Of a stretch of 64,000 bases of DNA, positions 8,364-17,779 are shown in pieces. This DNA is from Halovulum marinum. GTDB lineage: Bacteria; Pseudomonadota; Alphaproteobacteria; Rhodobacterales; Rhodobacteraceae. The DNA is taken from assembly GCF_009697225.1 (NCBI RefSeq), contig NZ_WIND01000002.1, positions 472,163-536,162 on the forward strand, read 5' to 3'. Positions within the stretch are counted from its first letter, which is position 1; the number at the start of each line of letters is the position of its first letter. The notes below the pieces were generated by a model, which searched no databases, was not told the origin of the DNA, and was given only the letters and a program-made list of their open reading frames with translations. The translations under genes and the position numbers were made by a program.

Positions 8364-8983
8364 GGCGGCTCTGACAGCGGCAGCCGCCAGAAGTCGGCGG
8401 GGCGGCGCAGCGCCTTCTCCAATTCCTGGTGGTAGTGCGCGCGCGGGATCTCGACCGCGCCCATGCGTTCGAGATGCTCGGTCACGAACTGGGTGTCGAG
8501 CAGGCTGAAGCCGCCCGCGCGCAGCCGTGCGACCAGATAGACCAGCGCCAGCTTCGACGCGTCGGGGCGCTGCGAGAACATGCTTTCGCCGAAGAACGCC
8601 CCGCCCAGCGCCACGCCGTAAAGGCCGCCGGCCAGCGTCCCGTCCTCCCACAGCTCGACCGAGTGCGCGTAGCCCATGCGGAACAGCTCGTGATAGAGTT
8701 CCTCGATCTGCGCGTTGATCCAGGTCTCCTGCCGGCTGGCGCAGGCGTCGACCACGTCCATGAAGCGGGTGTTGACCCGGACCTCGAAGCCGCCGCGCCG
8801 GATCTTGCGGCGCAGCGAGCGCGAGACGTGCAGCCCGTCGAGCGGCAGCACCCCGCGCAGCTTGGGATCGACCCAGAAGATCTCGTCCGACAGCGCGCCC
8901 TCGGCCATCGGAAAGATGCCCGAGGCATAGGCCTCGAGCAGCAGGCGCGCGCTGATCGGTGGAAAGTGAGGGTCGTCCCGCAC
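8327..8983 (-). CDS. aat: Leucyl/phenylalanyl-tRNA--protein transferase
   Basis: A 218-residue Aat: the family motifs [52 protein letters not shown] and [21 protein letters not shown] are all present. The enzyme adds Leu or Phe to N-terminal Arg/Lys of proteins, making them N-end-rule substrates for ClpS/ClpAP. It follows accC on the minus strand, 51 bases downstream, and probably belongs to the same transcript. Its 3' end overlaps the convergent DUF2155 gene by 37 bases. Confidence 0.96.
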   Translation of the reverse strand: MRDDPHFPPISARLLLEAYASGIFPMAEGALSDEIFWVDPKLRGVLPLDGLHVSRSLRRKIRRGGFEVRVNTRFMDVVDACASRQETWINAQIEELYHELFRMGYAHSVELWEDGTLAGGLYGVALGGAFFGESMFSQRPDASKLALVYLVARLRAGGFSLLDTQFVTEHLERMGAVEIPRAHYHQELEKALRRPADFWRLPLSEPPQSVLQLSTQTS

Positions 8984-9034
8984 GCTGCTTGTCCGCCCCC
9001 TCGCGCCGTTTCGGTCCCGGTTCCGGGCCCGGTG

Positions 9035-10378
9035 TCAGTCCTTCCGCGCCAGGAACTTCTCCAGCCAGTGGATGGTGTAGTCCCCGGTCTGGATGTCGGC
9101 CTGGTCCAGCAGATCGTAGAACAGCGGCGTGGTCGTTTCAATGCCGTCCACGATCAGCTCTCCCAGCGCGCGGCGCAGCCGCGCCAGCGCCTGCGGCCGG
9201 TCGTTGGCATGCACGATCAGCTTGCCGATCAGGCTGTCGTAATAGGGCGGGATCGAGTAGCCCTGATAGAGCGCGCTGTCCATCCGCACCCCCAGGCCCC
9301 CGGGCGCGTGATAGGCGGCGATGCGGCCGGGGCTGGGCCGGAACTCGGGCAGTTTCTCGGCGTTGATCCGCACCTCGATGGCATGGCCGACGGGGGTCAG
9401 ATCGTCCTGGTGCAGGGTCATCGGCTCGCCGGCGGCGACGCGGATCTGCTCCTGCACCAGATCGACGCGATAGACCGCCTCGGTCACCGGGTGCTCGACC
9501 TGCAGGCGGGTGTTCATCTCGATGAAGTAGAACTCGCCGTCCTCGTAGAGGAACTCGATGGTGCCGGCGCCGGAATAGCCCATCTCGCCCACCGCGTCGG
9601 CGCAGACCTTGCCGATCCGGGCGCGGGTTTCGGCGTCGATGGCGGGCGAGGGCGATTCCTCGAACACCTTCTGGTGGCGGCGCTGAAGCGAACAGTCCCG
9701 CTCGCCCAGGTGCACCGCGCGGCCCTTGCCGTCGCCGAACACCTGGATCTCGATGTGGCGCGGCTTCTGCAGGTATTTCTCGATGTAGACCTGGTCGTTG
9801 CCGAAGGCGGCCTTGGCCTCGGAGCGGGCACCCTGGAAGGCGTGGTCCAGTTCGGACCTGGAGCGCGCCAGCTTCATGCCGCGCCCGCCGCCGCCCGCGG
9901 TGGCCTTGATGATCACCGGATAGCCCATCTCGTCGGCCAGGCGCCGCGCCTCGGCCAGGTCGGGCACGCCGCCTTCCGAGCCGGGCACGCAGGGCACGCC
10001 CAGGGCGCGCATGGTCTCCTTGGCGGTGATCTTGTCGCCCATCATCCGGATGTGCTCGGACGAGGGGCCGATGAAGGTGATGTTGTGATCCTCGAGCACC
10101 TGCACGAAGGCGGCGTTCTCGGACAGAAAGCCGTAGCCGGGATGGATCGCCTCGGCGCCCGAGACCTCGCAGGCCGAGACGATCGAGGGCACCGAAAGAT
10201 AGCTGTCTGTGCCCGGCGGCGGGCCGATGCAGACGCTTTCGTCGGCCATGCGCACGTGCATCGCGTCCGAGTCGGCGGTGGAATGCACCGCGACCGTCGC
10301 GATGCCCATTTCCTGGCAGGCGCGGATCACGCGGAGCGCGATCTCGCCGCGGTTGGCGATCAGGATCTTCTTGAACAC
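9035..10378 (-). CDS. accC: Acetyl-CoA carboxylase biotin carboxylase subunit
   Basis: A 447-residue ATP-grasp enzyme with the N-terminal FKKILIANRGEIALRVIRA, the glycine-rich ATP loop KATAGGGGRGMKLA, the catalytic MNTRLQVEHPVTE and the C-terminal PYYDSLIGKLI. It carboxylates biotin on AccB using ATP and bicarbonate, the first half-reaction of fatty acid synthesis. It starts 10 bases after the accB stop codon, so the two are co-transcribed. Confidence 0.98.
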   Translation of the reverse strand: MFKKILIANRGEIALRVIRACQEMGIATVAVHSTADSDAMHVRMADESVCIGPPPGTDSYLSVPSIVSACEVSGAEAIHPGYGFLSENAAFVQVLEDHNITFIGPSSEHIRMMGDKITAKETMRALGVPCVPGSEGGVPDLAEARRLADEMGYPVIIKATAGGGGRGMKLARSRSELDHAFQGARSEAKAAFGNDQVYIEKYLQKPRHIEIQVFGDGKGRAVHLGERDCSLQRRHQKVFEESPSPAIDAETRARIGKVCADAVGEMGYSGAGTIEFLYEDGEFYFIEMNTRLQVEHPVTEAVYRVDLVQEQIRVAAGEPMTLHQDDLTPVGHAIEVRINAEKLPEFRPSPGRIAAYHAPGGLGVRMDSALYQGYSIPPYYDSLIGKLIVHANDRPQALARLRRALGELIVDGIETTTPLFYDLLDQADIQTGDYTIHWLEKFLARKD

Positions 10379-10388
10379 GTAACGCCCC

Positions 10389-10880
10389 TCACTCGAGGAT
10401 CAGGAGCGGCGCGCCGAACTCGACCGGCGAGCCGTCCTCGATCAGGATGCGCTTCACCGTGCCGGCGCGCGGCGCCGGGATCTGGTTCATCGTCTTCATC
10501 GCCTCGATGATCAGCACGGTCTGACCTTCCGAGACCTTGTCGCCGACGCTGACGAACGCCGGCGCGCCCGGCTCGGGCTGCAGGTAGGCGGTGCCGACCA
10601 TCGGCGAGGTCACCGCGCCGGGGTGCTGCGCCGGATCCTCCGGGGCCTCAGCGACGGCGGAGGCGGCCGCCGGGGCAGGGGCCGCGGCGGCGTGATGCAC
10701 CGGGGCCGGCGCCGGCTGCATCTGCGGCGCCGCCAGGGTGCCGCGGGCGACCCTGACATCCAGCGTGTCGTCCTCGCCGAAGCTGCGGCGGACCTCGACC
10801 TCGCTGAGGTCGTGCTCGCGCAGCAATGCGGCCAGCGCCGCGATGAATTTCACGTCGGAAGTGTGATCGCTCTTGCTCAT
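10389..10880 (-). CDS. accB: Biotin carboxyl carrier protein of acetyl-CoA carboxylase
   Basis: 163 residues: a short N-terminal domain, an Ala/Pro-rich linker (about residues 50-85) and a C-terminal biotinyl domain with the attachment motif EAMKTM, the biotinylated lysine being K129. The upstream open frame is not protein-like, so the ATG at 10878-10880 is used. In many bacteria aroQ lies directly upstream of accB; here the next gene is a DsbA-type protein, 110 bases away. A promoter candidate lies in that gap. Confidence 0.97.
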   Translation of the reverse strand: MSKSDHTSDVKFIAALAALLREHDLSEVEVRRSFGEDDTLDVRVARGTLAAPQMQPAPAPVHHAAAAPAPAAASAVAEAPEDPAQHPGAVTSPMVGTAYLQPEPGAPAFVSVGDKVSEGQTVLIIEAMKTMNQIPAPRAGTVKRILIEDGSPVEFGAPLLILE

Positions 10881-10940
10881 CCGGTCCCCGGCTCTGCCTC
10901 GCATCGGTGCCGCGGCCCGTCCGGGCCACGCGGTGCATGC

Positions 10941-10969
10941 CTTATACGGGGAGAGCGTGCACAGGAAAA
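10941..10969 (-). promoter_or_regulatory. Candidate promoter of accB-accC
   Basis: Read on the minus strand: TTTTCC, 17 bases, then TATAAG, about 60 bases before the accB ATG. The -10 box is good, the -35 box poor. Confidence 0.4.
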
Positions 10970-10990
10970 GTGCCGATCCCCTTCTGCCGC

Positions 10991-11743
10991 CTACATCTTG
11001 TCGCGCTGCGCGTCCACCATATCCTGCATCTGCGCCAGCGGAGGATAGCCGCGCACCAGCTCGTCGCCGATCGCGAAGGTCGGCGTGCCGCCGATCTGCA
11101 GCGCCGCGCCCAGCTCGCGGTTGGCCTGCAGGATGCGGGTGACCCGGTCGCTCTGCGCCAGCGCCGCCATCGCCTTGACATCGACGCCGGACGTCCGCGC
11201 CAGGCCCTCGACCACCTTCGCGTTCAGCGGGCCCTTGTGCTGCATCAGCCGGTCCGAGAACGCCTTGTAGAGCGCCTGGTCCTGTTCCAGCAGCACCGCC
11301 ACCGCGGCGCGGGCGGCGATCTCGGAGGCCGGCCCGAGGATCGGGAATTCCTTCTGGATCAGGCGGATCTCGCCGTCGCGGGCCAGCAGTTCGCCGACCT
11401 CGGGATGGGCGCGCTTGCAGAAGCTGCACTGATAGTCGAGGAACTCGACGATAGTGACGTCGCCGTCGGGGTTGCCGCCGACCCGGGAATGGCCGTCGTC
11501 GAGGATCGCGTCGCGGTGCGCCTCCAGCGCCCGCGCCGCCTGCTGCGCCCGCGCCTCGGCCCGGCGCGATTCGAGCTCGGAGATCACCTCCATCAGCACT
11601 TCCGGGTTCTTCAGCAGATAGGTGCGGATCTCGCGGCCCAGCAGGGCGCGGTCCTCGTCGCTGAGATCGTCGAACGGGCCGGCCGCGACGGCTGAACCCA
11701 TGCCCATGCCCAGCACCAGCAGCAGCGGAAACAGCAGTCTCAT
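10991..11743 (-). CDS. DsbA-family thiol:disulfide oxidoreductase, periplasmic
   Basis: 250 residues with a signal peptide (about 1-21, ending AVAA), an N-terminal helical region, and a thioredoxin-like DsbA domain containing the redox motif C106-S-F-C109 in FLDYQCSFCK and a cis-Pro loop (GGTPTFAIGD). It resembles the Com1-like DsbA group of alphaproteobacteria, which oxidise or isomerise disulfides in the periplasm. The ATG at 11741-11743 follows AAGGA by 10 bases and directly begins the signal peptide; longer frames add unrelated sequence. Confidence 0.9.
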   Translation of the reverse strand: MRLLFPLLLVLGMGMGSAVAAGPFDDLSDEDRALLGREIRTYLLKNPEVLMEVISELESRRAEARAQQAARALEAHRDAILDDGHSRVGGNPDGDVTIVEFLDYQCSFCKRAHPEVGELLARDGEIRLIQKEFPILGPASEIAARAAVAVLLEQDQALYKAFSDRLMQHKGPLNAKVVEGLARTSGVDVKAMAALAQSDRVTRILQANRELGAALQIGGTPTFAIGDELVRGYPPLAQMQDMVDAQRDKM

Positions 11744-11959
11744 GAATTCGGTGTCCTTTCTCGGCTTTCGGTCGCGCCGCGCGGCGAGGGTGTCAATGAC
11801 GGTCGGGCTCCGGCCGCCGTGGAACCGCCACCTGGCGGGGCGGCGTTCGGGGCCGCAGCAACCGGCGCGCTGGCCGGAAGCCGGGCCGGGGGCCTTGCCA
11901 CGGTCTGCTGAAAATGGTGAGCCTCCGCTGGTGGACCGCAACAGCCAGAGGCGAAACCG

Positions 11960-13111
11960 ATGCGAACTTCAAGCCGCGGCGAGGTCGATCCCTTCATCGT
12001 GATGGATGTCGCCGAGCGGGCGCGGATCGCCGAAGCGGCGGGGCGGCGCATCGTCCACATGGAAATCGGCCAGCCCGGCACCGCCGCGCCGGCGGCCGCG
12101 CGCGCCGCCGTGGCCCGCGCGCTGGACGCCGAGACGCTGGGCTACACCGTCGCCCTGGGCCTGCCGGCGCTGCGCGCGCGGATCGCGCGGCTGTACGGCG
12201 AATGGTACGGCATCGACCTGGATCCGGGCCGGGTGGTGGTCACCGCCGGCTCCTCGGCCGGGTTCCAGCTGGCGTTCCTGTCGCTGTTCGACGCCGGCCA
12301 GCGGGTCGGGATCGGCGATCCGGGCTATCCCAGCTACCGCAACATCCTCAAGGCGCTGTCGCTGCAGCCGGTGCGGATCGAAACCGGCGCCGACACCCGC
12401 TATCAGGTCGCGCCGGCGCATCTGCACGGCCTGGGGCTGGACGGGCTGCTGGTGGCCAGCCCGGCGAACCCGACCGGCACGGTGCTGGACCGGCCGCACC
12501 TGGCGGCGCTGATGGCCGCCTGCGCCGAGGCCGGGACCGCCTTCGTCTCGGACGAGATCTACCACGGGCTGACCTATGGCGGGCGCGCGACCACGGCGCT
12601 GGAGGTGGGCGACGACGTCTACGTGATCAACTCGTTCTCGAAGTTTTTCTCGATGACCGGCTGGCGGGTCGGCTGGATGGTGGTGCCCGCGGACCATGTG
12701 CGCCGGGTCGAGCGGCTGGCGCAGAACCTGTTCATCTGCGCGCCGCACGTGGCGCAGGTCGCCGCGCTGGCGGCGCTGGACGCGCAGGACGAGATGCGGG
12801 CGAACGTCGCCACCTACGCACGCAACCGGGCGCTGCTGCTCGATGCGCTGCCGCGCGCCGGGTTCGCGCGGATCGCGCCGCCCGACGGCGCGTTCTACCT
12901 GTACGCGGACGTGGCGCACCTGACCGACGACAGCCGCGCGCTGGCGGCCGAACTGCTGGAGCGGGCCGGGGTGGCGGTGACGCCGGGGCTGGATTTCGAT
13001 CCGGTGCGCGGCCACCGCTGGCTGCGGTTCTCCTACGCCGGCGCGCATGCCGAGATGATCGAGGGGGCAGAGCGGCTGAAGGCCTGGTACCAGGCGCGCG
13101 GCGCGTCCTGA
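11960..13111 (+). CDS. PLP-dependent class I/II aminotransferase
   Basis: A 383-residue fold-type I enzyme. It shows SPANPTGT for the cofactor pocket, SDEIYHGLTY for the Asp that contacts the pyridine nitrogen, and INSFSKFFSMTGWRVGW with the Schiff-base lysine K228; the C-terminal LRFSYA carries the substrate-carboxylate Arg. It most resembles the AspC/AAT-I alpha branch used for aspartate, alanine or aromatic amino acids; the specific substrate is not determinable. It stands alone between the DsbA gene and rne. Confidence 0.9.
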   Translation: MRTSSRGEVDPFIVMDVAERARIAEAAGRRIVHMEIGQPGTAAPAAARAAVARALDAETLGYTVALGLPALRARIARLYGEWYGIDLDPGRVVVTAGSSAGFQLAFLSLFDAGQRVGIGDPGYPSYRNILKALSLQPVRIETGADTRYQVAPAHLHGLGLDGLLVASPANPTGTVLDRPHLAALMAACAEAGTAFVSDEIYHGLTYGGRATTALEVGDDVYVINSFSKFFSMTGWRVGWMVVPADHVRRVERLAQNLFICAPHVAQVAALAALDAQDEMRANVATYARNRALLLDALPRAGFARIAPPDGAFYLYADVAHLTDDSRALAAELLERAGVAVTPGLDFDPVRGHRWLRFSYAGAHAEMIEGAERLKAWYQARGAS

Positions 13112-13153
13112 GGGGCGGGCGGCGCGATCCCCGGGACCGCGCCGCCGCCGGCC

Positions 13154-16090
13154 TTATTCGGAGCTGCTGAGCGCGCGCGACCACCAGCCGCGCTTGCGCC
13201 CGGCGGTCTCGTCCTCGCCGCCGTCCTCGGCCTCGGTCGCGGGCTGCGGCGCAGCGGGCTCGGCACGGTCCGTTTCGGTACGGTCCGTCTCGACCCGGTC
13301 CGCCTCCGCCGCCGGGGCCGTGCCGGTCATTACCGCCGACGCGGCGCCGACGACGGCTTCGATGGTTTCCTTCGCCGAGGCGCGCACCCGCGGCTTGCGC
13401 TGCCGCGCGGCTGCACCGGCGGGCGGCGTCTCGGCGGGTGGTGTCCCGGCGGGATGTGTCTCGGCGGGCTGTGCGTCGACGGGCGCGGGCGCTTCGGACG
13501 GCCACGCCTCGGGCGCGGTGTCGGCCCCGGCGGCGCTGTCCGCAGTGGCGGCGGCGTCGGCAAGGGCCGGCTCGGGTTCCGGCGTTTCGGCCGGCTCGAT
13601 CGACTCCTCGGCGGCCTGTCCGACCGGGATGTCGCCGTTGCCGTTGTTGTCGTCATCGTCGTCTTCGGTCACCGTCTCGCTGGCGCTCTCGACGATCTCG
13701 GACGCGGCGGATTTCCGCTTGCGGCTGCGCGCGCGCGGCTTGCGCGGCGCCGGCTCGCCATTGTCGTCCGCGGCCTCGGCCGGGCTGTGCACCGCGGCGT
13801 CACCGGCGTCCACCAGCACGTCGCCGGACGCGTTATCGCTGGCCGGCGTCGCGGCCGGCGCTTCGGCGGGCACGGCTGTGTCCCGCGGGGCGCCGTCGGT
13901 CGCGCTGTCGGCACCATGCTGCGCCTCGTCGCGGTTCTTGCCGCCGCGCCGCCGGCGACGGCGCTTCTTCTTCTTCTGCTGACCGTCGTCGCCGGCGGCC
14001 TCGGCCGCAGGCCGCTCGGCCGGGATCTCCTCCGGCTCCTCGACGGTCTCGTCCTCGAGGTCGGCGATCGGCGCGATGCGGATGGTCTCGAGCTCCTGCG
14101 CCTGCGGCACGGCGCGGCTGGCGGTGCTGAAACGCTGGATCTCGTAATCCGGGCTGATCATCGCCGGGCGACCCTCGACGCGCACCGACAGGCCGAACCG
14201 GCCCTCGATCATCGCGATGTGGTCGCGCTTGGCGTTCAGCAGGTAGTTGGCGATCTCGACCGGGCAGGCGACCAGCACCTCCTTGGCGCGCTGGCGCACG
14301 CCTTCCTCCTCCAGCTCGCGCAGGATCGCCAGGCCGAGGCTGTCGGACGAGCGCACCCGGCCGGTGCCGTGGCAGTGCGAGCAGGGCGCGGTGGTGGCCT
14401 CGAGCATGCCCGGGCGCAGCCGCTGGCGGCTCATCTCGAGCAGCCCGAAGCTGGAGATCCGGCCGACCTGGATGCGGGCGCGGTCGGTCTTCAGCTTGTC
14501 CTTCAGCCGCTTCTCGACCGAGGCGTTGTTCCGGCGGTCGTCCATGTCGATGAAGTCGATCACGATCAGCCCGGCGAGGTCGCGCAGACGCGCCTGGCGG
14601 GCGACTTCCTCGGCGGCCTCGAGGTTGGTCTTGAGCGCGGTCTCCTCGATCGAGCCTTCCTTGGTCGAGCGGCCGGAGTTCACGTCGACCGCGACCAGCG
14701 CCTCGGTCACGTCGATCACGATGTAGCCGCCGGACCGCAGCTGCACGGTCGGGTTGAACATCGCCGTCAGGTAGTTCTCGACCTGGAAGCGCGCGAACAG
14801 CGGCAGCGGATCGGTGTACAGCTTCACGTTGCGGGCGTGGGACGGCATGAGCATCTTCATGTAGTCCTTGGCCTCGCGGTAGCCGGACTCGCCCTCGACC
14901 AGCACCTCGTCGATGTCGCGGCTGTAGAGGTCGCGGATCGAGCGCTTGATCAGGCTGCCTTCCTCGTAGATGTGCGCCGGCGCGATCGAGCGCAGCGTCA
15001 GATCGCGAATCTGCTCCCACTGGCGCAGCAGGTATTCGTAGTCGCGCTTGATCTCGGTCTTGGTGCGCTTGGCGCCGGCGGTGCGGATGATCAGCCCCGC
15101 GCCCTGCGGCACGGTGATCTCGGAGGCGATCTCCTTCAGCTTCTTGCGGTCGGGGGCGTTGGTGATCTTGCGGCTGATGCCGCCGCCGCGGGCGGTGTTG
15201 GGCATCAGCACGCAATACCGGCCGGCCAGCGACAGGTAGGTGGTCAGCGCCGCGCCCTTGTTGCCGCGCTCTTCCTTGACGACCTGCACCAGCAGGATCT
15301 GGCGGACCTTGATGACCTCCTGGATCTTGTAGCGGCGCGGGCGGGGGCGGCGCGGGGCGATGTCCTCTTTCGGATCGTCCGCACCGACGGTGTCGACCTC
15401 GTCGACCTTGGCATCGGCCGCCTCGGCGTCGGTCTCGGCGTGGGCATCGTCGTGGGCATCGTCAGCGGCGTCGGTATCGTCACCGCCACGCGATGCATCT
15501 GCCGCATCATCGGCCTGCGCCGGCTCCGGCTGCGAGGCCGACGGCGTTTCCGACGCCTCCGGGTCGCTGGCGCCGTCGGCAGCCTCGGCCCTGGGGCGCG
15601 CGCCCGCGGTTTCGGGCAGATCCTCGACCAGCGTCGACTCGTCGGTCTCGGCCGGCAGGTCCTCGGCCAGCACGGCATCGCCGGCGCTGGCGGCGCCGTC
15701 ACGGCTGGGCTGCGACTTCGAGCGGCCGCGCGAGCGCGAGCGGGAACGGCCGCGCGACGGCTTTTTCCGATCTTCCTCGTCTTCCTCGCTTTCGGCGCGG
15801 TCCAGCGCCTGTTCCTCGGCCAGCAGCGCCTCGCGGTCGGCGACCGGGATCTGGTAGTAGTCCGGATGGATTTCCGAGAACGCGAGGAAGCCGTGGCGGT
15901 TGCCGCCGTAGTCGATGAACGCGGCCTGGAGCGACGGCTCCACCCGGGTGACCTTGGCGAGATAGATGTTCCCCGCCAGCTGGCGCTTGTTCAGCGATTC
16001 GAAATCGAATTCGTCGACCTTGTTTCCTTCGACCACGACCACGCGGGTCTCTTCCGCGTGGGTGGCGTCGATAAGCATTTTCTTGGGCAT
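13154..16090 (-). CDS. rne: Ribonuclease E/G family endoribonuclease
   Basis: 978 residues. The S1 RNA-binding domain lies near residues 35-100 and is interrupted by a long acidic insert (about 100-270), common in alphaproteobacterial RNase E. The catalytic DNase I-like part contains VAVDVNSG and VIDFIDMDD with the two metal-binding aspartates, and the zinc-link C-S-H-C follows (PCSHCHGTG). The C-terminal 300 residues are disordered, with a basic patch KKKKRRRRRR and alternating acidic stretches, expected to be the degradosome scaffold. The start MPKKMLIDATHAEETR is the family N-terminus; upstream codons are untranslated leader. RNase E cuts single-stranded RNA in mRNA decay and rRNA/tRNA maturation. 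Confidence 0.96.
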   Translation of the reverse strand: MPKKMLIDATHAEETRVVVVEGNKVDEFDFESLNKRQLAGNIYLAKVTRVEPSLQAAFIDYGGNRHGFLAFSEIHPDYYQIPVADREALLAEEQALDRAESEEDEEDRKKPSRGRSRSRSRGRSKSQPSRDGAASAGDAVLAEDLPAETDESTLVEDLPETAGARPRAEAADGASDPEASETPSASQPEPAQADDAADASRGGDDTDAADDAHDDAHAETDAEAADAKVDEVDTVGADDPKEDIAPRRPRPRRYKIQEVIKVRQILLVQVVKEERGNKGAALTTYLSLAGRYCVLMPNTARGGGISRKITNAPDRKKLKEIASEITVPQGAGLIIRTAGAKRTKTEIKRDYEYLLRQWEQIRDLTLRSIAPAHIYEEGSLIKRSIRDLYSRDIDEVLVEGESGYREAKDYMKMLMPSHARNVKLYTDPLPLFARFQVENYLTAMFNPTVQLRSGGYIVIDVTEALVAVDVNSGRSTKEGSIEETALKTNLEAAEEVARQARLRDLAGLIVIDFIDMDDRRNNASVEKRLKDKLKTDRARIQVGRISSFGLLEMSRQRLRPGMLEATTAPCSHCHGTGRVRSSDSLGLAILRELEEEGVRQRAKEVLVACPVEIANYLLNAKRDHIAMIEGRFGLSVRVEGRPAMISPDYEIQRFSTASRAVPQAQELETIRIAPIADLEDETVEEPEEIPAERPAAEAAGDDGQQKKKKRRRRRRGGKNRDEAQHGADSATDGAPRDTAVPAEAPAATPASDNASGDVLVDAGDAAVHSPAEAADDNGEPAPRKPRARSRKRKSAASEIVESASETVTEDDDDDNNGNGDIPVGQAAEESIEPAETPEPEPALADAAATADSAAGADTAPEAWPSEAPAPVDAQPAETHPAGTPPAETPPAGAAARQRKPRVRASAKETIEAVVGAASAVMTGTAPAAEADRVETDRTETDRAEPAAPQPATEAEDGGEDETAGRKRGWWSRALSSSE

Positions 16091-16429
16091 GTTGTCTTTC
16101 TGGAGATCCCGTTCCGCCGCTGCCGCGCGGGGCGCGGGGGGCACGGGACGTCACCTGTTCGGGCGAGGGCGCGCACGACCGGACCCCTCCGACGGGCGGC
16201 GGAAGCCATCCCTCGGGTCGGTTCTGCAAGGCCGGCGCGGTTCATCGCGGTTCGTCTCCTGGTCCCGGGCGGGCCCGGGGCACATTTTCGTTTCCCGGCA
16301 AACGGCCGGGGCGGGTGGCGCAAAGGCCGGTCGCTTTTCAACGGAGCTCAGGGGCAGGGTCTGCCGGTGCAGCCCCGGAGTGAGCGACAAATACAGTTCG
16401 CCGACGGATTTTTCGCAGCGATGCGGCGA
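16091..16429 (-). promoter_or_regulatory. Long 5' leader of rne
   Basis: About 330 bases separate the rne ATG from the best upstream promoter. Within it, 16346-16385 forms nested inverted repeats: GCTCA/TGAGC outside, GGGGC/GCCCC inside, then CTGC/GCAG around a CCGG-type loop. In E. coli the 361-nt rne leader mediates feedback regulation by RNase E; whether this leader does the same is inference. Confidence 0.4.
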
Positions 16430-16458
16430 AGATAACCGCGCAAGACAGACGAGTACAA
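16430..16458 (-). promoter_or_regulatory. Candidate promoter of rne
   Basis: On the minus strand TTGTAC and TTATCT are separated by exactly 17 bases, in the only AT-richer part of the rne/amidase divergent region. Confidence 0.4.
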
Positions 16459-16546
16459 TCGAATTCTGGTGCAAGATGGTGTAGTCTGCGGGCAATGTGA
16501 CACCACCGCCGCGAAGGCGGGATCGGAAATCGAGCGGAGGCAGGTC

Positions 16547-17764
16547 TTGTTCGCAACCCGTGTGCGCCGTCTTTGGGGCGGTCTTGTTCTGGTGCCGGTT
16601 CTGGTGCCGGTTCTGGTGCCGGTTCTGGTGCTGGCGGCGGCGCTGTCCGGCGGCGGGGCTTCGGCGGCCGGTCCGGCCCGTCTGGCGCTGGTCGAGGCGT
16701 CGGCCTGGGGCGCGCACTGGATCGAGCTGGAACTGCCGCGGCCGATGCCGTGGCGCGCCTTCGTCGCCGACGGCCCGCCGCGGCTGATCGTCGATCTCGG
16801 CACCGAGTCGCTGGCGGCGCCGGACGTGCCGGCGGCGGGCGCGGTGCGGCCCCTGCGGGCGGGCCGGCTCGCCGCGGGCTGGTCGCGGCTGGTGCTGGCG
16901 CTCGACCGGCCGCTGACGGTGGCGCACGCGGCGCTGTCCGAGGGGCGGCTGGCGATCGAGCTGGCGCCGGCGGGGCGGGGCGGCTTCGCGGACGCGGCGC
17001 GGCTGGCGCCGGGCCATGCGGCGCCGGCCCGCGCGGCGCCGCCGGACGCGGCGGCCAGGGGGCGTGCGCGAATCGTGCTCGACCCCGGCCACGGCGGCGT
17101 CGATCCGGGCGCGACCCGCGGCGACGTGCGCGAAAAGGACATCGCGCTGGCCCTTGGGCTCGAGTTCGCCGCGCTGCTGGAGGCGACGGGGCGCTACGAG
17201 GTGCTGCTGACCCGGCGCGACGACCGCTTCCTGCTGCTCGACGACCGGGTGGCCTTCGCCCGCGCCACCGACGCGGCACTGTTCCTGTCGCTGCACACGA
17301 ACACGGTGACCGAGGGCAAGGCCAGCGGCGCGGCGATCTACGCGCCCTCGCAAATCGCCTCGGACCCGGCCAGCGCGCGGGTGGCGCTGCTGGAGAACCG
17401 CTCGGACCAGCGCGCGGGGCTGCCGGGGCGGCCCGAGCAGGACGACGTGACGCTGACCCTGTTCGACATGGAGCGCCCCGCCACCGAGGCCCGCGCCCGC
17501 ATCGCCGCCCAGCGGATTGTCGCGGCTCTGGTCGCCTCGAGCAGGGCGATCCGCTCACGGCCCTTGCGGGCTGCGGATTTTCGCGTATTGAGAGCGCCGG
17601 ACATGCCGTCCCTGTTGCTCGAGCTCGGTTTCCTGTCGGATCCGGGCGATCTGGCAAGGATGCAGTCGCCCGAATGGCGGGCCGAGGTGGGGCGGGCCCT
17701 GATCCGCGCGCTGGACGAGTGGCGCGAAGCGGACGAGGACTTCCTGGCGTTGATGCGCCGGTAG
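16547..17764 (+). CDS. N-acetylmuramoyl-L-alanine amidase with AMIN domain (AmiC-type)
   Basis: About 405 residues: signal peptide, an AMIN domain (about 45-130, targeting to septal envelope), and a C-terminal amidase_3 zinc domain with LDPGHGGVDPGA, REKDIAL, FLSLHTN and LLLELGFLSD supplying the zinc and catalytic residues. It cleaves the amide between MurNAc and L-Ala in peptidoglycan during cell separation. I place the start at TTG 16547 because GGAGG lies six bases upstream and the signal peptide then begins at once; a GTG at 16469 would add 26 residues before it. The signal peptide holds a 12-bp tandem repeat. PBP1A follows 15 bases downstream, suggesting co-transcription. Confidence 0.9.
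   Translation: MFATRVRRLWGGLVLVPVLVPVLVPVLVLAAALSGGGASAAGPARLALVEASAWGAHWIELELPRPMPWRAFVADGPPRLIVDLGTESLAAPDVPAAGAVRPLRAGRLAAGWSRLVLALDRPLTVAHAALSEGRLAIELAPAGRGGFADAARLAPGHAAPARAAPPDAAARGRARIVLDPGHGGVDPGATRGDVREKDIALALGLEFAALLEATGRYEVLLTRRDDRFLLLDDRVAFARATDAALFLSLHTNTVTEGKASGAAIYAPSQIASDPASARVALLENRSDQRAGLPGRPEQDDVTLTLFDMERPATEARARIAAQRIVAALVASSRAIRSRPLRAADFRVLRAPDMPSLLLELGFLSDPGDLARMQSPEWRAEVGRALIRALDEWREADEDFLALMRR
16589..16624. repeat. 12-bp tandem repeat in the amidase signal peptide
   Basis: CTGGTGCCGGTT occurs three times perfectly (16589-16600, 16601-16612, 16613-16624) and partly a fourth time, encoding LVPVLVPVLVPVLVL in the hydrophobic core of the signal peptide. Confidence 0.93.
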
Positions 17765-17779
17765 GCGGGAGCTAGATAG

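Noticed and set aside
13454..16435. Open frame of 993 codons on + opposite rne
   Set aside because: Shadow of the GC-rich rne gene; product is low-complexity and has no recognisable domain.
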